Shown: positions 1 to 11,855 of the stretch, in pieces
How positions within the stretch are numbered: position 1 is the stretch's first letter
How the letters are laid out: each line of letters opens with the position of its first letter
NCBI GenBank assembly: GCA_963931925.1
Contig: OZ007580.1
Location: forward strand, 3,830,908-3,894,907
Direction: 5' to 3'
Source: Onchidella celtica
Taxonomy: Eukaryota; Mollusca; Gastropoda; Systellommatophora; Onchidiidae
Length of the DNA stretch: 64,000 nucleotides
The notes under the pieces: generated by a model
What the model was told of the DNA's origin: nothing
What the model saw: only the letters and a program-made list of their open reading frames with translations
Database searches by the model: none
Program-made: the position numbers and the translations under genes

Positions 1-282
1 AATTGACCTGTAAACAAAGCTAACAATAAAGCGTGGATCGTAACTGTGAAGTTAACAACAATATTCCTGCAATAGCAAACAACAATTTTCTCTGTGACAA
101 AAGATAAAATTGAACAGTCAATGCACAGGTAAAATCAGAGCATGTCGCAGGCACTAAATGTCAATCTCTCTCACTCGCCTCAGGGCAGATGACCTGTCCA
201 CACAATCACACAATAGCCTCTTGACACAACCAAGATCAAAATTAAATGTTATTTACTAGCAGGATCCCACTTCTGACACCAT
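1..282 (-). mobile_element. Internal 5' leader of LTR-C retrotransposon (partial)
   Basis: Read on the minus strand, this follows directly from the LTR-C end at 283. After one spacer base comes a primer-binding site at about 262-281 that begins TGGTGTCAGAAGTGGGAT. It is nearly complementary to the 3' end of animal tRNA-Leu (known family knowledge; roughly two mismatches to the form I recall). The rest is untranslated leader with no gag reading frame before the window ends. The LTR at 283-5469 is therefore the 5' LTR of an element that continues to the left, outside the window. Whether that element is complete cannot be seen. Confidence 0.75.
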
Positions 283-823
283 TGTGATGTTTCCACTTTC
301 TCTCACTAACTTTCTTCTGACACCAGCCGTGATGGGCACGGCACAAACACACTAAATAATCGACTATCTCTCTTCTATAAGTTATAACAAACGATATCTG
401 TATTGCTTACATATATACAATAATTATTAATTCATTCAATAATAATAGGAACATAGGTCATACAATTTCATGTGAATTTCGATGGAATGAAGTTGATGCA
501 AATCAGTACATGCTAATTAAATGGCTTCGTAATATTAAATTTCTAGCACATTTTATAAAACACATGGGAACATTCAGCATAAGGAAACCTCTCCTACAGG
601 CCCCGGCCACAGTGCGTCTGTGTCTGTCTCCGTGTCTAGGTCTCGCTGTGTAGCCGGCGCGTCGGCTAGCGGGAGTGTGCTCCCCTTTCTGTATCTCGCG
701 CTAGCATGGCATACCAGTGTGAGTACTGTGAGTGTACTGCACAATGGGCTTTTGCGACGCGTGATGAGGCAGGAGGTGTGTGGTGCCGTAGAAGTTTTTA
801 GAAAGTCCTACATGTATCTGAAC

Positions 824-3428
824 ATGAGCTCGGATTCGGAAGAAGAGGAAGATGTTATTGTTGCTTACCTTGCATACAAGATGCTGAATAGAAAGAGACG
901 GAAGATATGGGTCCACCCAATTAACAAGAGAAGAGATACCAGTGGCGTGATGATGAAGCTGTACCCACAGTTAGTTGATGATGATGAGAAGTTCTACAAT
1001 TTTGCTCGGATGTCAAAGAACACTTTTGAAGAGCTCCTATCATTAGTGGTTGAACACATCTATAAACCAGACACCAACTTCAGGAGGGCTATTCCACCTA
1101 GAGAACGACTGCTTTTGACACTTCGGTAAGAATTTTGCTAGAGTTTAATTTTCTTCCAATCCCGTAACAATAACAATGAGAGTTGTTTTTTTCTCATTTT
1201 ACCTTGCTGTTCAGTCTTTAATCCAATCAAACTTGCCTCGTTTATTTAATGCTCTAGTTTCTTTCTCGAGTGGGGACTCTGACACAAGACAAAGTCTCAT
1301 GCACTGTATGATCCAAGTAAGACACCTACCCATTTACCCACATGACCTACGCAAACACACTTTTTGTTACATCACACTATCATCATATCATCATCATCAT
1401 TGGGTGGAAAAAAGAAACTGAGAGAGACTTGCTATATGAGTGAAAAAGATGTCATCATCATCAACAACAACAATAGCAAACATTGGCAAAATTGTCAAGC
1501 GTTTTGAGCAGGAGTAAAGAGAAAGTGAACTAGATGTGAATAAATCTGGAAGAAAGGGCACACAACAATACATAAAAAGAAAATTAAATGAGTACAAGTC
1601 ATGATTGTATTTTTTTGTGCACAATATTTTTTTAATTAAATATAGGTGACCGTTTCCTGTGCACCGTCCTGGCTTTCCAACATGCCAAACAACATGTTTG
1701 ACACATTGTTAAAAAATATCCTTTTGTTCCTATGATTGAGCTCCTTCACTTGGGGAAGGATCCCTTTAAAATAATTTAGATCAGGGTCTGCTGGTGTCGA
1801 TGGTGTGGCCTTTGACGCCAAAAATTTCATAAATGCATCCTCAACTGGATGCTCTACCCTTTTCTTTTTCATGGGTGGTGGAGTTGGGGTTGCAGGCCTG
1901 CTGCCGGTGCTGTCAGTGTCAGGCTCTGAGGTTTCTGACATTGGTGCCAGACTGCTGATGGCAGTTAGAGCAGGTTCCTGGTCAGTACTGGTACTGGCAG
2001 TGGCAGCCTCTTCCTCACTGCCACCAGGAACTGCTCCATAGTTCCCTACCAAGGTGTCATGGGTCATATACCCCTTCAGGAACCCCATCTGTTCCTCTAA
2101 ATAAAACCGGATGGGTCTTTTCGCTCCGGACCCACTCGGTAATTTCCTTGATGCGAGGCTCCTGCTGTAGGAACCCTGCAAGTTTTGCCACTTCTTGCGG
2201 GCTAAGTCAGCTGGGGAAGAGAAAATGAAACAAATCTTAAAATAAATGATCAGTCAAGATGTGAAAATTATGAGTAACTCAGATCCAGCATTAATTTTAA
2301 TATTAATTTCTGTTATATATATACATGATGTATTTATTATTATATTATGTAATTTTTTAAAAGATGTCTGTATTTTTTTATGTGATTATGGTACTGTAGA
2401 GTGTAAAATCTCTCTTCGTTCTCTGTTTCAGATTCCTTGCCACTGGAGAAACTTCAAAGTCACTGCATTACCAGTTTAGAATGGGTGCAAGCACTGTACG
2501 TCAAATTGTTTATGAGGTGTGTGATGCCATCTGGGAATCCCTAAAGGAAACAGAAATGCCCAGGCTGACTGAAAGGGCCCTCCAAGACATTGCAAATGGA
2601 TTTTGGGAAAAATGGAATTTCCCACATTGTTTGGGAGCCATTGATGGAAAGCATATTCAGCTTCAGTGCCCTGCTAACTCTGGCAGTACATTTTTCAATT
2701 ATAAACATACATTTTCTATCGTGCTGCAAGGTGTGGCAGATGCAGATGGAAATTTTATTGTGGTTGATGTAGGAGACTTTGGGAAGCATTCGGATGGGGG
2801 TGTCCTGAAGCAGTCTGCTTTTGGGAGAGCCCTGTATGCAAATCAGCTCCCAATTCCCAGGGCAGACACAGTCATTAAAAACAATGATTTAAATGAGCCC
2901 CTACCCTATGCCTTCATTGGTGATGCTGCTTACCCATTGCTGAAGAATTTATTACGTCCATATCCACTACGAGGACTAGACAACACAAGGCGTATATACA
3001 ACTACAGGCACTCCCGTGCTAGGAGGTCTGTAGAATGTGCCTTCGGCATGATGGCAGCAAAATGGGCTGTCCTTAAGGGTACCCTAACCGTCAATCCCAC
3101 GAATGCTGTGAAAGTGGTATTGTCGTGTTGTGTCCTTCACAACTATGTACGATACCGGGAATCTACTGACATCACTGGAGGGCAAGCACCATCTCAGCTA
3201 TCAACCACCAGTAGCCAGTGGAATAATGCTGACACTGACAGTCAAAACTTAAATGGTAGGCCTTCTCAGGAGGCAATAGAAACAAGGGACAAATTTGCTC
3301 AGCTCTTTGTAAACACACTGTCAGTCCCATGGCAGAATGCTGCAGCACATGTGGATCACCTACCTGAAACATCCAATGCAGCTGCGACAATCGCCCACTC
3401 AAGCTCCACCTTCCCTCTGTCCTTGTAG
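824..3428 (+). CDS. Harbinger DDE transposase (HARBI1/DDE_Tnp_4 type), two exons
   Basis: Endonuclease that cuts and pastes the transposon, acting with its DNA-binding partner in the nucleus. Exon 1 runs from the ATG at 824 to 1125 and exon 2 from 2432 to the stop at 3426-3428. The intron 1126-2431 has GT/AG ends (cg|gtaag and tttcag|attcc) and keeps the frame across the conserved RFLATG segment, giving about 432 residues. Predicted catalytic residues are D172 (AIDGKH), D265 (FIGDAAYP) and E302 (SVECAFGMM). I chose the ATG at 824 because it begins an acidic stretch followed by the conserved N-terminal region; in-frame ATGs further upstream (from 620) would translate the terminal repeat. No stops or frameshifts were seen, so the copy may be functional. 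The last 65 bp overlap an exon of the partner gene on the other strand. Confidence 0.88.
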
Positions 3429-3515
3429 TCTGGTTGGCTGGGGTCGTACAGGATGGGCCGTCTCTGTACCTCCGAGACCAGCTTTTCGGCGAAATCTCTG
3501 TCTGTCTGAGAGTTC
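1636..3515 (-). CDS. Harbinger partner protein with MADF and BESS domains (at least two exons)
   Basis: Known role of the family: a MADF (Myb/SANT-related) protein that binds the transposon ends and helps the transposase enter the nucleus. Two exons are visible on the minus strand. Exon 3364-3515 encodes the first MADF half (FAEKLVSEVQRRPILYDPS, then DYKDR and a WAIV helix) and ends at a GT donor. Exon 1636-2210 starts after a ccccag acceptor, resumes in phase with ARKKWQNLQGSYSRSL, and passes through a low-complexity acidic/Ser/Thr/Pro linker. It ends with a BESS-like segment (YFKGILPQVKELNHRN) and the stop at 1636-1638. There is no ATG in the first visible exon, and its acceptor tttatcag at 3516 implies one more upstream exon nearer the right terminal repeat, which I could not find. 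The gene is interleaved with the transposase. Confidence 0.82.
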
Positions 3516-4469
3516 CTGATAAATGTCAAAAAAAAATAAAAAATTTAAAGCATTTTTCACTTTTATGACATTATCGATTACCTGAGATTAAAAAAAAACA
3601 ACAAAAAAAAATCATGTAATTATCTACATTTTTTCTTAAACTCTGTGTTTGTTTCAATGTTTGTGTGTGTGTGTAGGAGCACGTTTGTATTATTATTAAA
3701 TACATCATGTCTGTGTTTGAGTGTCTGTGCACATTAACAATTAACAAAATACAGTATTTTCACATTCTTTAGAAGAATTTAATTTATGATTTTACTTTCC
3801 TTGGTAGGGTTTCTATGCCATCAAGTCATCAACACAATGGGTGTGTTCCAAATATGATTTTACATTAAAATTATTAACTACATTGCTTCAGACCCTTCGT
3901 TTAACTGAAACAAGATCACACTGTCACAGCAAAGGCATGTGAAACGCAATACAAAATAGTTTTGGCGAGGTGTTGGGTGCACACAGGAGCGCTACACAGC
4001 GTAGCCGGATGGTCCCAAAAGACGAAAAGTAGGTCACCATCGCTTCACGATTGAAAAATGAGAATAACATTACTCTGGCAAGTCTAATACATATAAACTT
4101 CAGTACATATAACGAATTCATTGAAAAACATTTACTGAAAGTATTAAACATACCTTGCCATCGCTGTAGATTCAGAAAAGAGCTGGGAAATGCCGCAGGC
4201 GAGGACACACGTTGCAAGCTTGCAAGACGCAATATACCGCATGCGGGTAAAAACGAAAATGCCAGCTGACACGCCCGCTGGCATCTCGGTCAGAGCCAGA
4301 CCCACTGCAGCGCGCGGCAATGAAATGGGTGTGGCCTATAACGGGATGCAGCCGCAGTGCGAGAGTTAGACACAGACACAGATGCACTGTGGCCAGGGCC
4401 TTAGGGGTGTATGGCGCTATCTGGGCACTGGTTCTTCCTCTCTACCCTGGCTTGACTGCGCGGTTAGAT

Positions 4470-5469
4470 CAACAGGTATCGGCAGGTACCAATAGGTCGG
4501 GAAGCCAAGAAGCCACGATGTCGTTAATCAAAGTACAAGAAGTTGAGAAGCCAAGAAGGTGTTGTTCTTCCTCCTCTGTAGAAAAACAATCGCAAAGTCC
4601 TAATCTACTGCTGGAAGGCATGACTTCCATACTTACTCCATGACGGATATTCATCATTAACACTTTTAACCGCTGACGCTGTTATAAGTCAGGCTGCAGC
4701 TCCCATACTCCATAGGCTCCCATATAGGCAATAGAATAAACGATCAATACAGTTTTAATGATATTTACACGTTCCCCACGAAGAATAACGCTCTCTCTAA
4801 CGGACCCCATCCTATAAGGTTTCGTAACATATATATAACGGCGTTTCCGTGACTCTCTCAGAGGCAGTAGTTATACCAAAGTAAACCCACTAGATTTAGG
4901 TTCTACAATCATGAACATTAAGTAAAATACACATACATCGTACAATTAACTTACCACTCAGCAACAGCCCAAATGCCGACAAGATACCAAAGATACCACG
5001 CTCTGACAAAGGATGTTTGCGGGTTCCCTGACCTTCCCCACTCACAAGACTAGTACAAAGTTACGGTTGCAGTTGTGGTCTCCTCTTCGGCACGAAGCTG
5101 GTGAGTGCTCTCAGCGGTCTGAAGTTGGAAGGAGCGTTCGGGGATTTATACCCAGTCAGGTAGCGTCCCAAGACGCCCACCGAGTGTGCATTAGTTATCC
5201 TAATAGCCACCCCCGTCGGCTCCACGTCAAATACTATTGAAACAGCTCTACCCCCCAAGCAATTCCCAGGTGATCTGATCGACAAGTACGGCGGTCAAGT
5301 AAACACCACCCTTTTCGGGTGTCAAAGCGCCTCAGTCGCATCGGCTACTTTCCCCCTCTGGCCTACAATAACTCTGTCTCCCCGCCGTTAGCTATCTTCC
5401 CACGCTAGCTATAGGCACAATATTATTATAACTACTAGTTATACCTTGCCAATCTATCGCCCTGTTACA
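4470..5469 (-). other. Non-coding body of LTR-C (right piece)
   Basis: This is the transcription-proximal part of the LTR when read on the minus strand. It has no convincing coding frame. A TATAAAT box lies at 5144-5150 on the minus strand, upstream of sequence that would become the R region. Comparison with 7551-8549 and 61061-62096 shows only scattered substitutions, so LTR-C is a fairly homogeneous family in this genome. Confidence 0.6.
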
Positions 5470-6462
5470 CTCACTAGTGCTTGAGGTCCCGTCCAATTCC
5501 AGAGTCCACAACACCGAAGCAAAACAAACTTGATCAGTGCGCTATAGGTCCTGTGCTTTGTGTGCATAAGGAGCATGGTTAATTTGAAACTCTTTGGTTA
5601 TTTTGTTTTGTTGGAATTTCATATCTTGTCTTTTATAAACAGTGACAATGTATTAATTATTGTCAAGAACGAGAGCTGAACCCCAGTCAGAATACTGATT
5701 AGAACAGTGAATTAGACACGGAGAGATATTAGCTGGGATTGGCCTCGCCCCGAACCGTATTTGAACCAGAGAGTTCCCAGGGGGGGAAACGCAGAATATC
5801 ATAATTATTAATCTTGTTCCTCTACTTCCAAACCTTCACTCACTGAGAAATTGATCATGCAGCTGTAAAGTTCTGCAGCGGTTTTTGTTGTTGTTGTTGT
5901 TGTTTAATCTTTTTTACACAATGTCTGTCTGTTTGTCTGACTGACTGTCTGTTTGTCTGACTGACTGTCTGTCTATGCCTGTCTATCTTATAAAATCATC
6001 TACAGAATCAGAAATTGTACACCCGCCTGATACGACTTCGTCAAGCAGAGAAACTGGATACTTTTACCTATTCAGTTATTTTCTCTAGATTTTGAAAGGC
6101 AAGTGCTAAGACGTACGGTAATTACTTTTGCCGAGGGCGAAGAAAAAGTACAGGCTTCCCTCTGGTTTATTTGTTTTGCTTTTCACCCAGGCCCAGATGT
6201 CGTGGAATCTCCTTGCTTACCAATTCAGGTTTGAGAGAAAATTATCGTTTTTGCCCATAGACACGAAACTGTTCGTCTTTTTCACACAATTGTCACAGGA
6301 GGTCACTCTACAAAATTCTGTTTACAGAGTAAGGTAATTCTATCCAAATTCCCAGGAGCAAGGGAACCTGTGTGGAATTTAACACCTTATAATTATTCGA
6401 CTCTCCCCGGGTGGGAAAGTGAACTCTGAGACTGCATCTCATTCGGTGGTGCTGAAAAAGAC
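5470..6462. other. Unassigned DNA with short simple repeats
   Basis: I see no coding region. The stretch has a (TTG)n run near 5887-5905 and a degenerate GTCT/GACT tract at about 5924-5985. The open frame at 6128-6337 has no recognisable domain and no codon-like bias. Confidence 0.5.
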
Positions 6463-7167
6463 TGTCAAGAACAGATTTAATTCATAAATGTTTCCACTGA
6501 CTAAATTTTTGTGAGAGAGCAGTGAGTAATTTTTACAAACGTAATTATTGTGCGAGCCAGCATAACTTGGTCTCGTAAACAATTTGTTTTCAACAGTTTT
6601 TTTTATAAAAGATAGACAGAAGGTGTGGGGAAGGATAGACGGACAGCGTAGGTGTGCATGACTGAGCACTTTTTATATCTCGTGTTTTGAACTAGGTTTA
6701 GTAGAGAGGGAAGGGGTGAGTGGGAATTAAATGTTATTGAGACGTCTGTTGACGTACAGAAAATACCGTGATCCAGAGTAAAAGCTCGGGGTTTTGAACA
6801 TGTTAAGAATTTATTGCTATAAAATTACATTTTATTGTCTTGAGTGATTCGACCTTTGATGTCAACCCAAGGTCGTTGCGTAGGGCTGTTACTTAAAATA
6901 ACTCAGTTCGGCAGCTGAGCTAGAAGTGGTTGCACCAATCACAATCCAGGAATTAGACGGTAAGCTGCAGATGCAGTCCAGTATTTAAGGCCATACAGAA
7001 CTTAGTTCTGGGCCACATGTAGACAATCCATTTAAGAGGTGGACGGCGAGCTCTCAGCCAGATGAGAAGTCATAGAGACGCAGCGATTGAGCTGATATGT
7101 ACAGTGATGGAGCATTGTCAGAAATCTACGCTCCTGAGCCCAAGCCTACTTGTTTGAGCATTAAACC

Positions 7168-8549
7168 TGTGATGTTTCCACTTTCTCTCACTAACTTTCT
7201 TCTGACACCAGCCGTGATGGGCACGGCACAAACACACTAAATAATCGACTATCTCTCTTCTATAAGTTATAACAAACGATATCTGTATTGCTTACATATA
7301 TACAATAATTATTAATTCATTCAATAATAATAGGAACATAGGTCATACAATTTCATGTGAATTTCGATGGAATGAAGTTGATGCAAATCAGTACATGCTA
7401 ATTAAATGGCTTCGTAATATTCAATCTCTAGCACATTTTATAAAACACATGGGAACATTCAGCATAAGGAAACCTCTCCTTTAGGGGTGTATGGCGCTAT
7501 CTGGGCACTGGTTCTTCCTCTCTACCCTGGCTTGACTGCGCAGTTAGATCAACAGGTATCGGCAGGTACCAATAGGTCGGGAAGCCAAGAAGCCACGATG
7601 TCGTTAATCAAAGTACAAGAAGTTGAGAAGCCAAGAAGGTGTTGTTCTTCCTCCTCTGTAGAAAAACAATCGCAAAGTCCTAATCTACTGCTGGAAGGCA
7701 TGACTTCCATACTTACTCCATGACGGATATTCATCATTAACACTTTTAACCGCTGACACTGTTATAAGTCAGGCTGCAGCTCCCATACTCCATAGGCTCC
7801 CATATAGGCAATAGAACAAACGCTCAATACAGTTTTAATGATATTTACACGTTCCCCACGAAGAATAACGCTCTCTCTAACAGACCCCATCCCATAAGGT
7901 TTCGTAACATATATATAACGGCGTTTCCGTGACTCTCTCAGAGGCAGTAGTTATACCAAAGTAAACCCACTAGATTTAGGTTCTACAATCATGAACATTA
8001 AGTAAAATACACATACATCGTACAATTAACTTACCACTCAGCAACAGCCCAAATGCCGACAAGATACCAAAGATACCACGCTCTGACAAAGGATGTTTGC
8101 GGGTTCCCTGACCTTCCCCACTCACAAGACTAGTACAAAGTTACAGTTGCGGTTGTGGTCTCCTCTTCGGCACGAAGCTGGTGAGTGCTCTCAGCGGTCT
8201 GAAGTTGGAAGGAGCGTTCGGGGATTTATACCCAGTCAGGTAGCGTCCCAAGACGCCCACCGAGTGTGCATTAGTTATCCTAATAGCCACCCCCGTCGAC
8301 TCCACGTCAAATACTATTGAAACAGCTCTACCCCCCAAGCAATTCCCAGGTGATCTGATCGACAAGTACGGCGGTCAAGTAAACACTACCCTTTTCGGGT
8401 GTCAAAGCGCTTCAGTTGCATCCCATACTTTTCCCCTCTGGCCTACAATAACTCTGTCTCCCCGCCGTTAACTATCTTCCCACGCTAGTTATAGGCACAA
8501 TATTATTATAACTACTAGTTATACCTTGCCAATCTATCGCCCTGTTACA
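7168..8549 (-). mobile_element. Solo LTR-C, nested in LTR-D
   Basis: A complete 1382-bp LTR-C with TGTGATG and GTTACA ends. It is flanked by a perfect 5-bp duplication AAACC at 7163-7167 and 8550-8554. It lacks the Harbinger insertion of the copy at 283 and so gives that insertion's empty site. Its position inside LTR-D copy 1 shows that it arrived later than LTR-D. Minus orientation is inferred from the primer site next to the first copy. The open frames at 7487-7723 and 8093-8320 have counterparts in the other LTR-C copies and are shadows. Confidence 0.93.
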
Positions 8550-8835
8550 AAACCCACAGCGCTAATATCAACAGCCCTCACATTGTGAGGGCCGAATGGT
8601 GAGCTAAAGATTTTAATTCCATGCTGAATTTACAGCCAGCTACACATGTAGACTGTTGACCAGTACTGCCAGACCACATGCATTTCCCGCGACCACGTGT
8701 GAACTACACCAGAGCGCGCCTGGCAGAGACGCAATATAAATATGTTTTAGTATGTAGAGAGATAGAACTTTAAACCTTACAGGATCCGTCGCCCTCGTGC
8801 GCGGATTCCTTTGAATGTAAATTTATTGTGACTTA

Positions 8836-9976
8836 TGTCACGAGTGGAGTGAGCGATAGTTAATAATTACGGGGGGAAAGGAGGAGAGTAAAATTAACGC
8901 ACGTAGACAAGTAAGGGAAAGCGTGCATGTTATGAGTGGTGGGGGTCTGAAGGAGGCGAGAGCGCTGTATTACTATCACTGCAAGTTAGAACGTCCTAAA
9001 GAGCGGACGCAAGAGAAAGCCCAGTGGGTGAACATAAGGGGAGCAGTCGGAAGACCAGTGAGAGAGTTTTTTCCAGTGATGACTGGTAGGTGAAACGATG
9101 ATTGATAATTATGATTGATGTATTATATTCGTCTATTACCATGATGTAAATAAGTATATGTGAGGAATGTGGAAGTCCTTGATATTGGATATAGCAATGT
9201 GCGCCATGAGCGATAGATGAAAGTTGAGTTCATGGATTTGTAGCACGAGTGAGTATTGTGTACTACGATGGAGGTGTGTTACCGTAAGCTGTTTGGTGAG
9301 TGAAATGTGAACTGTTGTGTGAAGGCTTCATGGGTTGTAAGGAGAGGTGGAGTGAATAGAAATGGTATGGTATTATACCAATGTAATGTTATTCTTGTAG
9401 GTGTCGGGGACGGGCCGAAGAGCCACCTCGGTGAGCACAGGGGATAGGCCAGCATAGGGCCGGGGGCCACACATAGGCCAAGAGTGAGGCTGTCAGTGCA
9501 GGACAGTAGAGGCACATAAAGTCGTGGCAGTCTGGCTACGGACAGGGACGTAGATATGAGCGTGAATGTGCTAATTGAAATGATAATGTACTATTGCCAT
9601 GTTGATGGGCTATTGAAATGATAATGTACTATTGCCACGTTGATGGGCTATTGAAATGATAATGTACTATTGCCATGTTGATGGGCCAGTGAATTATTAA
9701 TGTGCTATTAAGACCCTGAGGGGAGAGGCTGAGGCCGAAGTGTCTTTAGGAAGTAACTACCGGGTTGTGGATCCGAGGAAGAGTGCATGTGGGAATAAGG
9801 CCGTTGTACGGCAGTTAAATTCAATAATATAATGTATGTAATTGCGCTATTATCTGCATAATTATGTTAATAAATGTGTGAGTCTGATGGGTTGTTCTGT
9901 TAAGTGTTAAACTTGTTCGTTCGTGATTGTTGTCCTGTCATAACTTATTACATCTCCCAGTCTGGGATTTGTGACA
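8836..9976. mobile_element. Solo LTR-E, nested in LTR-D
   Basis: A 1141-bp segment beginning TGTCACGAGTGG and ending GGGATTTGTGACA. It is flanked by the 5-bp duplication ACTTA at 8831-8835 and 9977-9981. The LTR-D copy at 26687-27901 lacks it, which supports insertion. It contains three tandem 38-bp units at 9573-9686. No other copy occurs in the window and there is no internal sequence, so the family and orientation are unknown. Confidence 0.88.
9573..9686 (+). repeat. 38-bp tandem repeat, three copies, inside LTR-E
   Basis: The unit starts ATTGAAATGATAATGTACTA and continues through GCCATGTTGATGGGCT. The second copy has one base change (CACG for CATG) and the third is followed by a diverged partial unit. 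Such repeats are common in the U3 of LTR retrotransposons and may hold enhancer-like sites; that role is inference. Confidence 0.85.
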
Positions 9977-10248
9977 ACTTAGATAACTTCATATTACATT
10001 GCCTTAAGTACTTCATAGTTGCTCCTCAGCTTAGTTGAGCATTTTCAGTTGCTATTGTATTCGTTATCTATTGTATATTTTATCTTTGAATTTGTTAGAT
10101 ATATAAACTTTACAGTCTGTTACTCAAATTGATTTATTTAGTTTTTAGAGTGAAAGTTGTTTAATTGTTGTTGTTTTTTTGTGCTCGTGTGATTGGGAAG
10201 CGGACCTCTCGATCTATATTCCCCAAAATCCCGATCCGCGACAAAGAC

Positions 10249-11710
10249 GGTATGCACCAAATTAAGTTAAATTGAATTTCTAACATCGTTTTATAGATCT
10301 AGACTTGCTCGATCTTATCACCTGGGTGATAATCTTGTACGATTAATAGTTTCCTTGTCATCACAAAATTGTAACTGATCAGGGGATAAAGCGCAGTGCA
10401 ACGCCAAAGTTTTTCTTACCTGTAAAATTATGGGGACTTTTTTGGAGTAGATCTATGTGGTGTTTTTCTTAAAACGGCAGCATTCAAAGGAAGAGCCGGC
10501 TTAGACGGAGATTTGTGACCTACATAAACTGGAGAAATTTGCAAAGCCGGTTTGAGTAGTAGAATTGTGTTGAGATGTTTCTAAAAATAATCATGACCAT
10601 TCTTTGTGATTCGTGCCTATTATAGGCTTCAACTGGTGTACCGAAACTCCCCAAATCATGACACGTGACCATGACCTTGATCTGAAGTGAGATTCGAGAC
10701 CAAGTCAAGCAAATATTGCTCTTTGTACCAGTCAGTCGATTATGATCTCTGGGAGTTTTAAGATAAGTATGTCTCGACCGATTTTGATCAGCTGACCAGT
10801 TGGATAATGACGTCACGACACAATACAGTTTCAATAAGATCCCGTGTCCACAAAAATAATCACTTTTGTAGAAACCTTTTAAAAAACAATCTAGGTCCTT
10901 TACTTCCATTGCAGAAAATGCAACAATGACCATTATCTTTTTTTTTTTTTAAACATATTGATACCAAGTTAATTTCATACTACTTAGATCCGAGTTTTCC
11001 CATTTCATCGAAGGTGTGAAGTCAAATAAATACGACAAAAAGAAAACGTTGTAGGTAGTAAAGTTTCGCGTAAGAAATAATACGAACATGATACAATAAG
11101 ACGCAAAGGAAAATAAAGAATGTTTTATTCTTTTTTTTTGCTATATTTTGACGTAGCTTCAAGCTTTACTGCGACACCTTTTCTGTGGTTTTGTATTTGG
11201 AAGGGGTGACCATGCTTGTACATTATAGTTGTTGTGGTCATAAACTCTTTGCTTATCAAGGCAATTCTCCAGTTTTATTGTCAATAAAACCACTTTTAAA
11301 ATAAGCATGTCGTCGTTCCCTTTCATGATGAGAATACCTTTAGAAATCTGCCAAAAGCGTCGTTTACACTGGCGCAATAAACTGTAACTTAAACCCTCCT
11401 TCTTGACATTACCTAAACCACCGTACACGTCAAATTATGTTTCAGTTTGGAAAGGAACTCTTAACAGGTGAGAGGATGAGCAGCGAAGAATCCTCAGAGG
11501 AAGACCAGCCCTTTGTCAAGTGGTTTATGAAATGCTGATGACAACGGGTTGATGTTCAAAGAACTTGATGATGATGGCTTTAAGGGTGTTCCTGTTGATT
11601 GTTGTTGACCAGTCCAGTAGTCGTACGGCAATCCGAATTTCAAGGACTGGACCTCGGGTTTGCTCCTAGGCAGTGGCTGATCGTCTATGAAACCAACGAA
11701 CCTGAAGCTT
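10249..11710. other. Unassigned DNA with a partial MITE
   Basis: The segment at about 10770-10860 resembles the left half of the MITE at 57708-57892 (GATGACGTCACGAC-like core, TTTCAATGAGA-like flank). No coding sequence was recognised; the minus-strand open frame at 10520-10933 runs through this repeat. Several A/T-rich runs occur. Confidence 0.5.
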
Positions 11711-11711
11711 C

Positions 11712-11855
11712 AGGGCCCCAAATCCCACAGGGCCCCAAATCCTACAGGGCCCCAAATCCTACAGGGCCCCAAATCCAACAGGGCCCCAAATCCAACAGGG
11801 CCCCAAATCCTACAGGGCCCCAAATCCTACAGGGCCCCAAATCCAACAGGGCCCC
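11712..11855 (+). repeat. 17-bp minisatellite, about eight copies
   Basis: Units of GGGCCCCAAATCCTACA with C/T and A/C variants (CCCACA, CCTACA, CCAACA). The array lies at the edge of a dispersed repeat (about 11640-11975) related to 59245-59430. There the corresponding place has a single GACAGGGCCCCTGAAG, so the array looks like a local expansion. Its GGGCCC half-sites are palindromic. The open frames across it translate the repeat and are not counted as genes. Confidence 0.88.

Larger units (their letters stand above)
599..4400 (+). mobile_element. PIF/Harbinger DNA transposon, apparently intact
   Basis: Imperfect terminal inverted repeats of about 45-50 bp bound the element. The left end starts GGCCCCGGCCACAGTGCG at 599; the right end, read inward from 4400, starts GGCCCTGGCCACAGTGCA. 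Both continue with matching TCTGTGTCTGT sequence. It carries the two proteins typical of the superfamily, a DDE transposase and a MADF-BESS protein. The target is the LTR-C repeat, and the copies at 7168 and 59456 show the empty site reading CTCCTTTAGGGG. Harbinger elements usually duplicate 3 bp (TWA). TTA is present on the right at 4401-4403, but the left junction reads CTA/TAC, so the exact left boundary is uncertain by 1-3 bases. Confidence 0.9.
283..5469 (-). mobile_element. 5' LTR of LTR-C element, split by a Harbinger transposon
   Basis: The pieces 283-598 and 4401-5469 together match the solo LTR at 7168-8549 almost base for base. On the plus strand the LTR opens TGTGATGTTTCC and closes CCCTGTTACA, so it has TG/CA ends. 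The adjacent primer site shows that it is transcribed on the minus strand. A minus-strand TATAAAT at 5144-5150 is a plausible core promoter. The gap between the pieces is a Harbinger transposon; the other two LTR-C copies show the unoccupied site. The second target duplication would lie outside the window, so none can be checked here. Short open frames inside (for example 4320-4643) recur in all three LTR copies and are not taken as genes. Confidence 0.85.
6463..10243 (+). mobile_element. Solo LTR-D (copy 1), interrupted by two nested solo LTRs
   Basis: The outer sequence begins TGTCAAGAACAG and ends ATCCGCGACA. It is flanked by the 5-bp direct repeat AAGAC at 6458-6462 and 10244-10248. After removing the two insertions and their target duplications, about 1.25 kb remains. 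This is similar to the uninterrupted copy at 26687-27901 over most of its length, including the core TATTTAA, ATGTAGACAATCCATTTA and the final TTGATTTATTTAGTTTT block. A TATTTAA about 7 kb into the window (near 6983) suggests plus-strand transcription. No internal region remains, so this is the product of LTR-LTR recombination. Confidence 0.88.

Noticed and set aside
4320-5285. Open frames inside the LTR-C repeat
   Set aside because: Matching frames occur in the three LTR-C copies because the LTR is repeated; they overlap the promoter region and lack domains.
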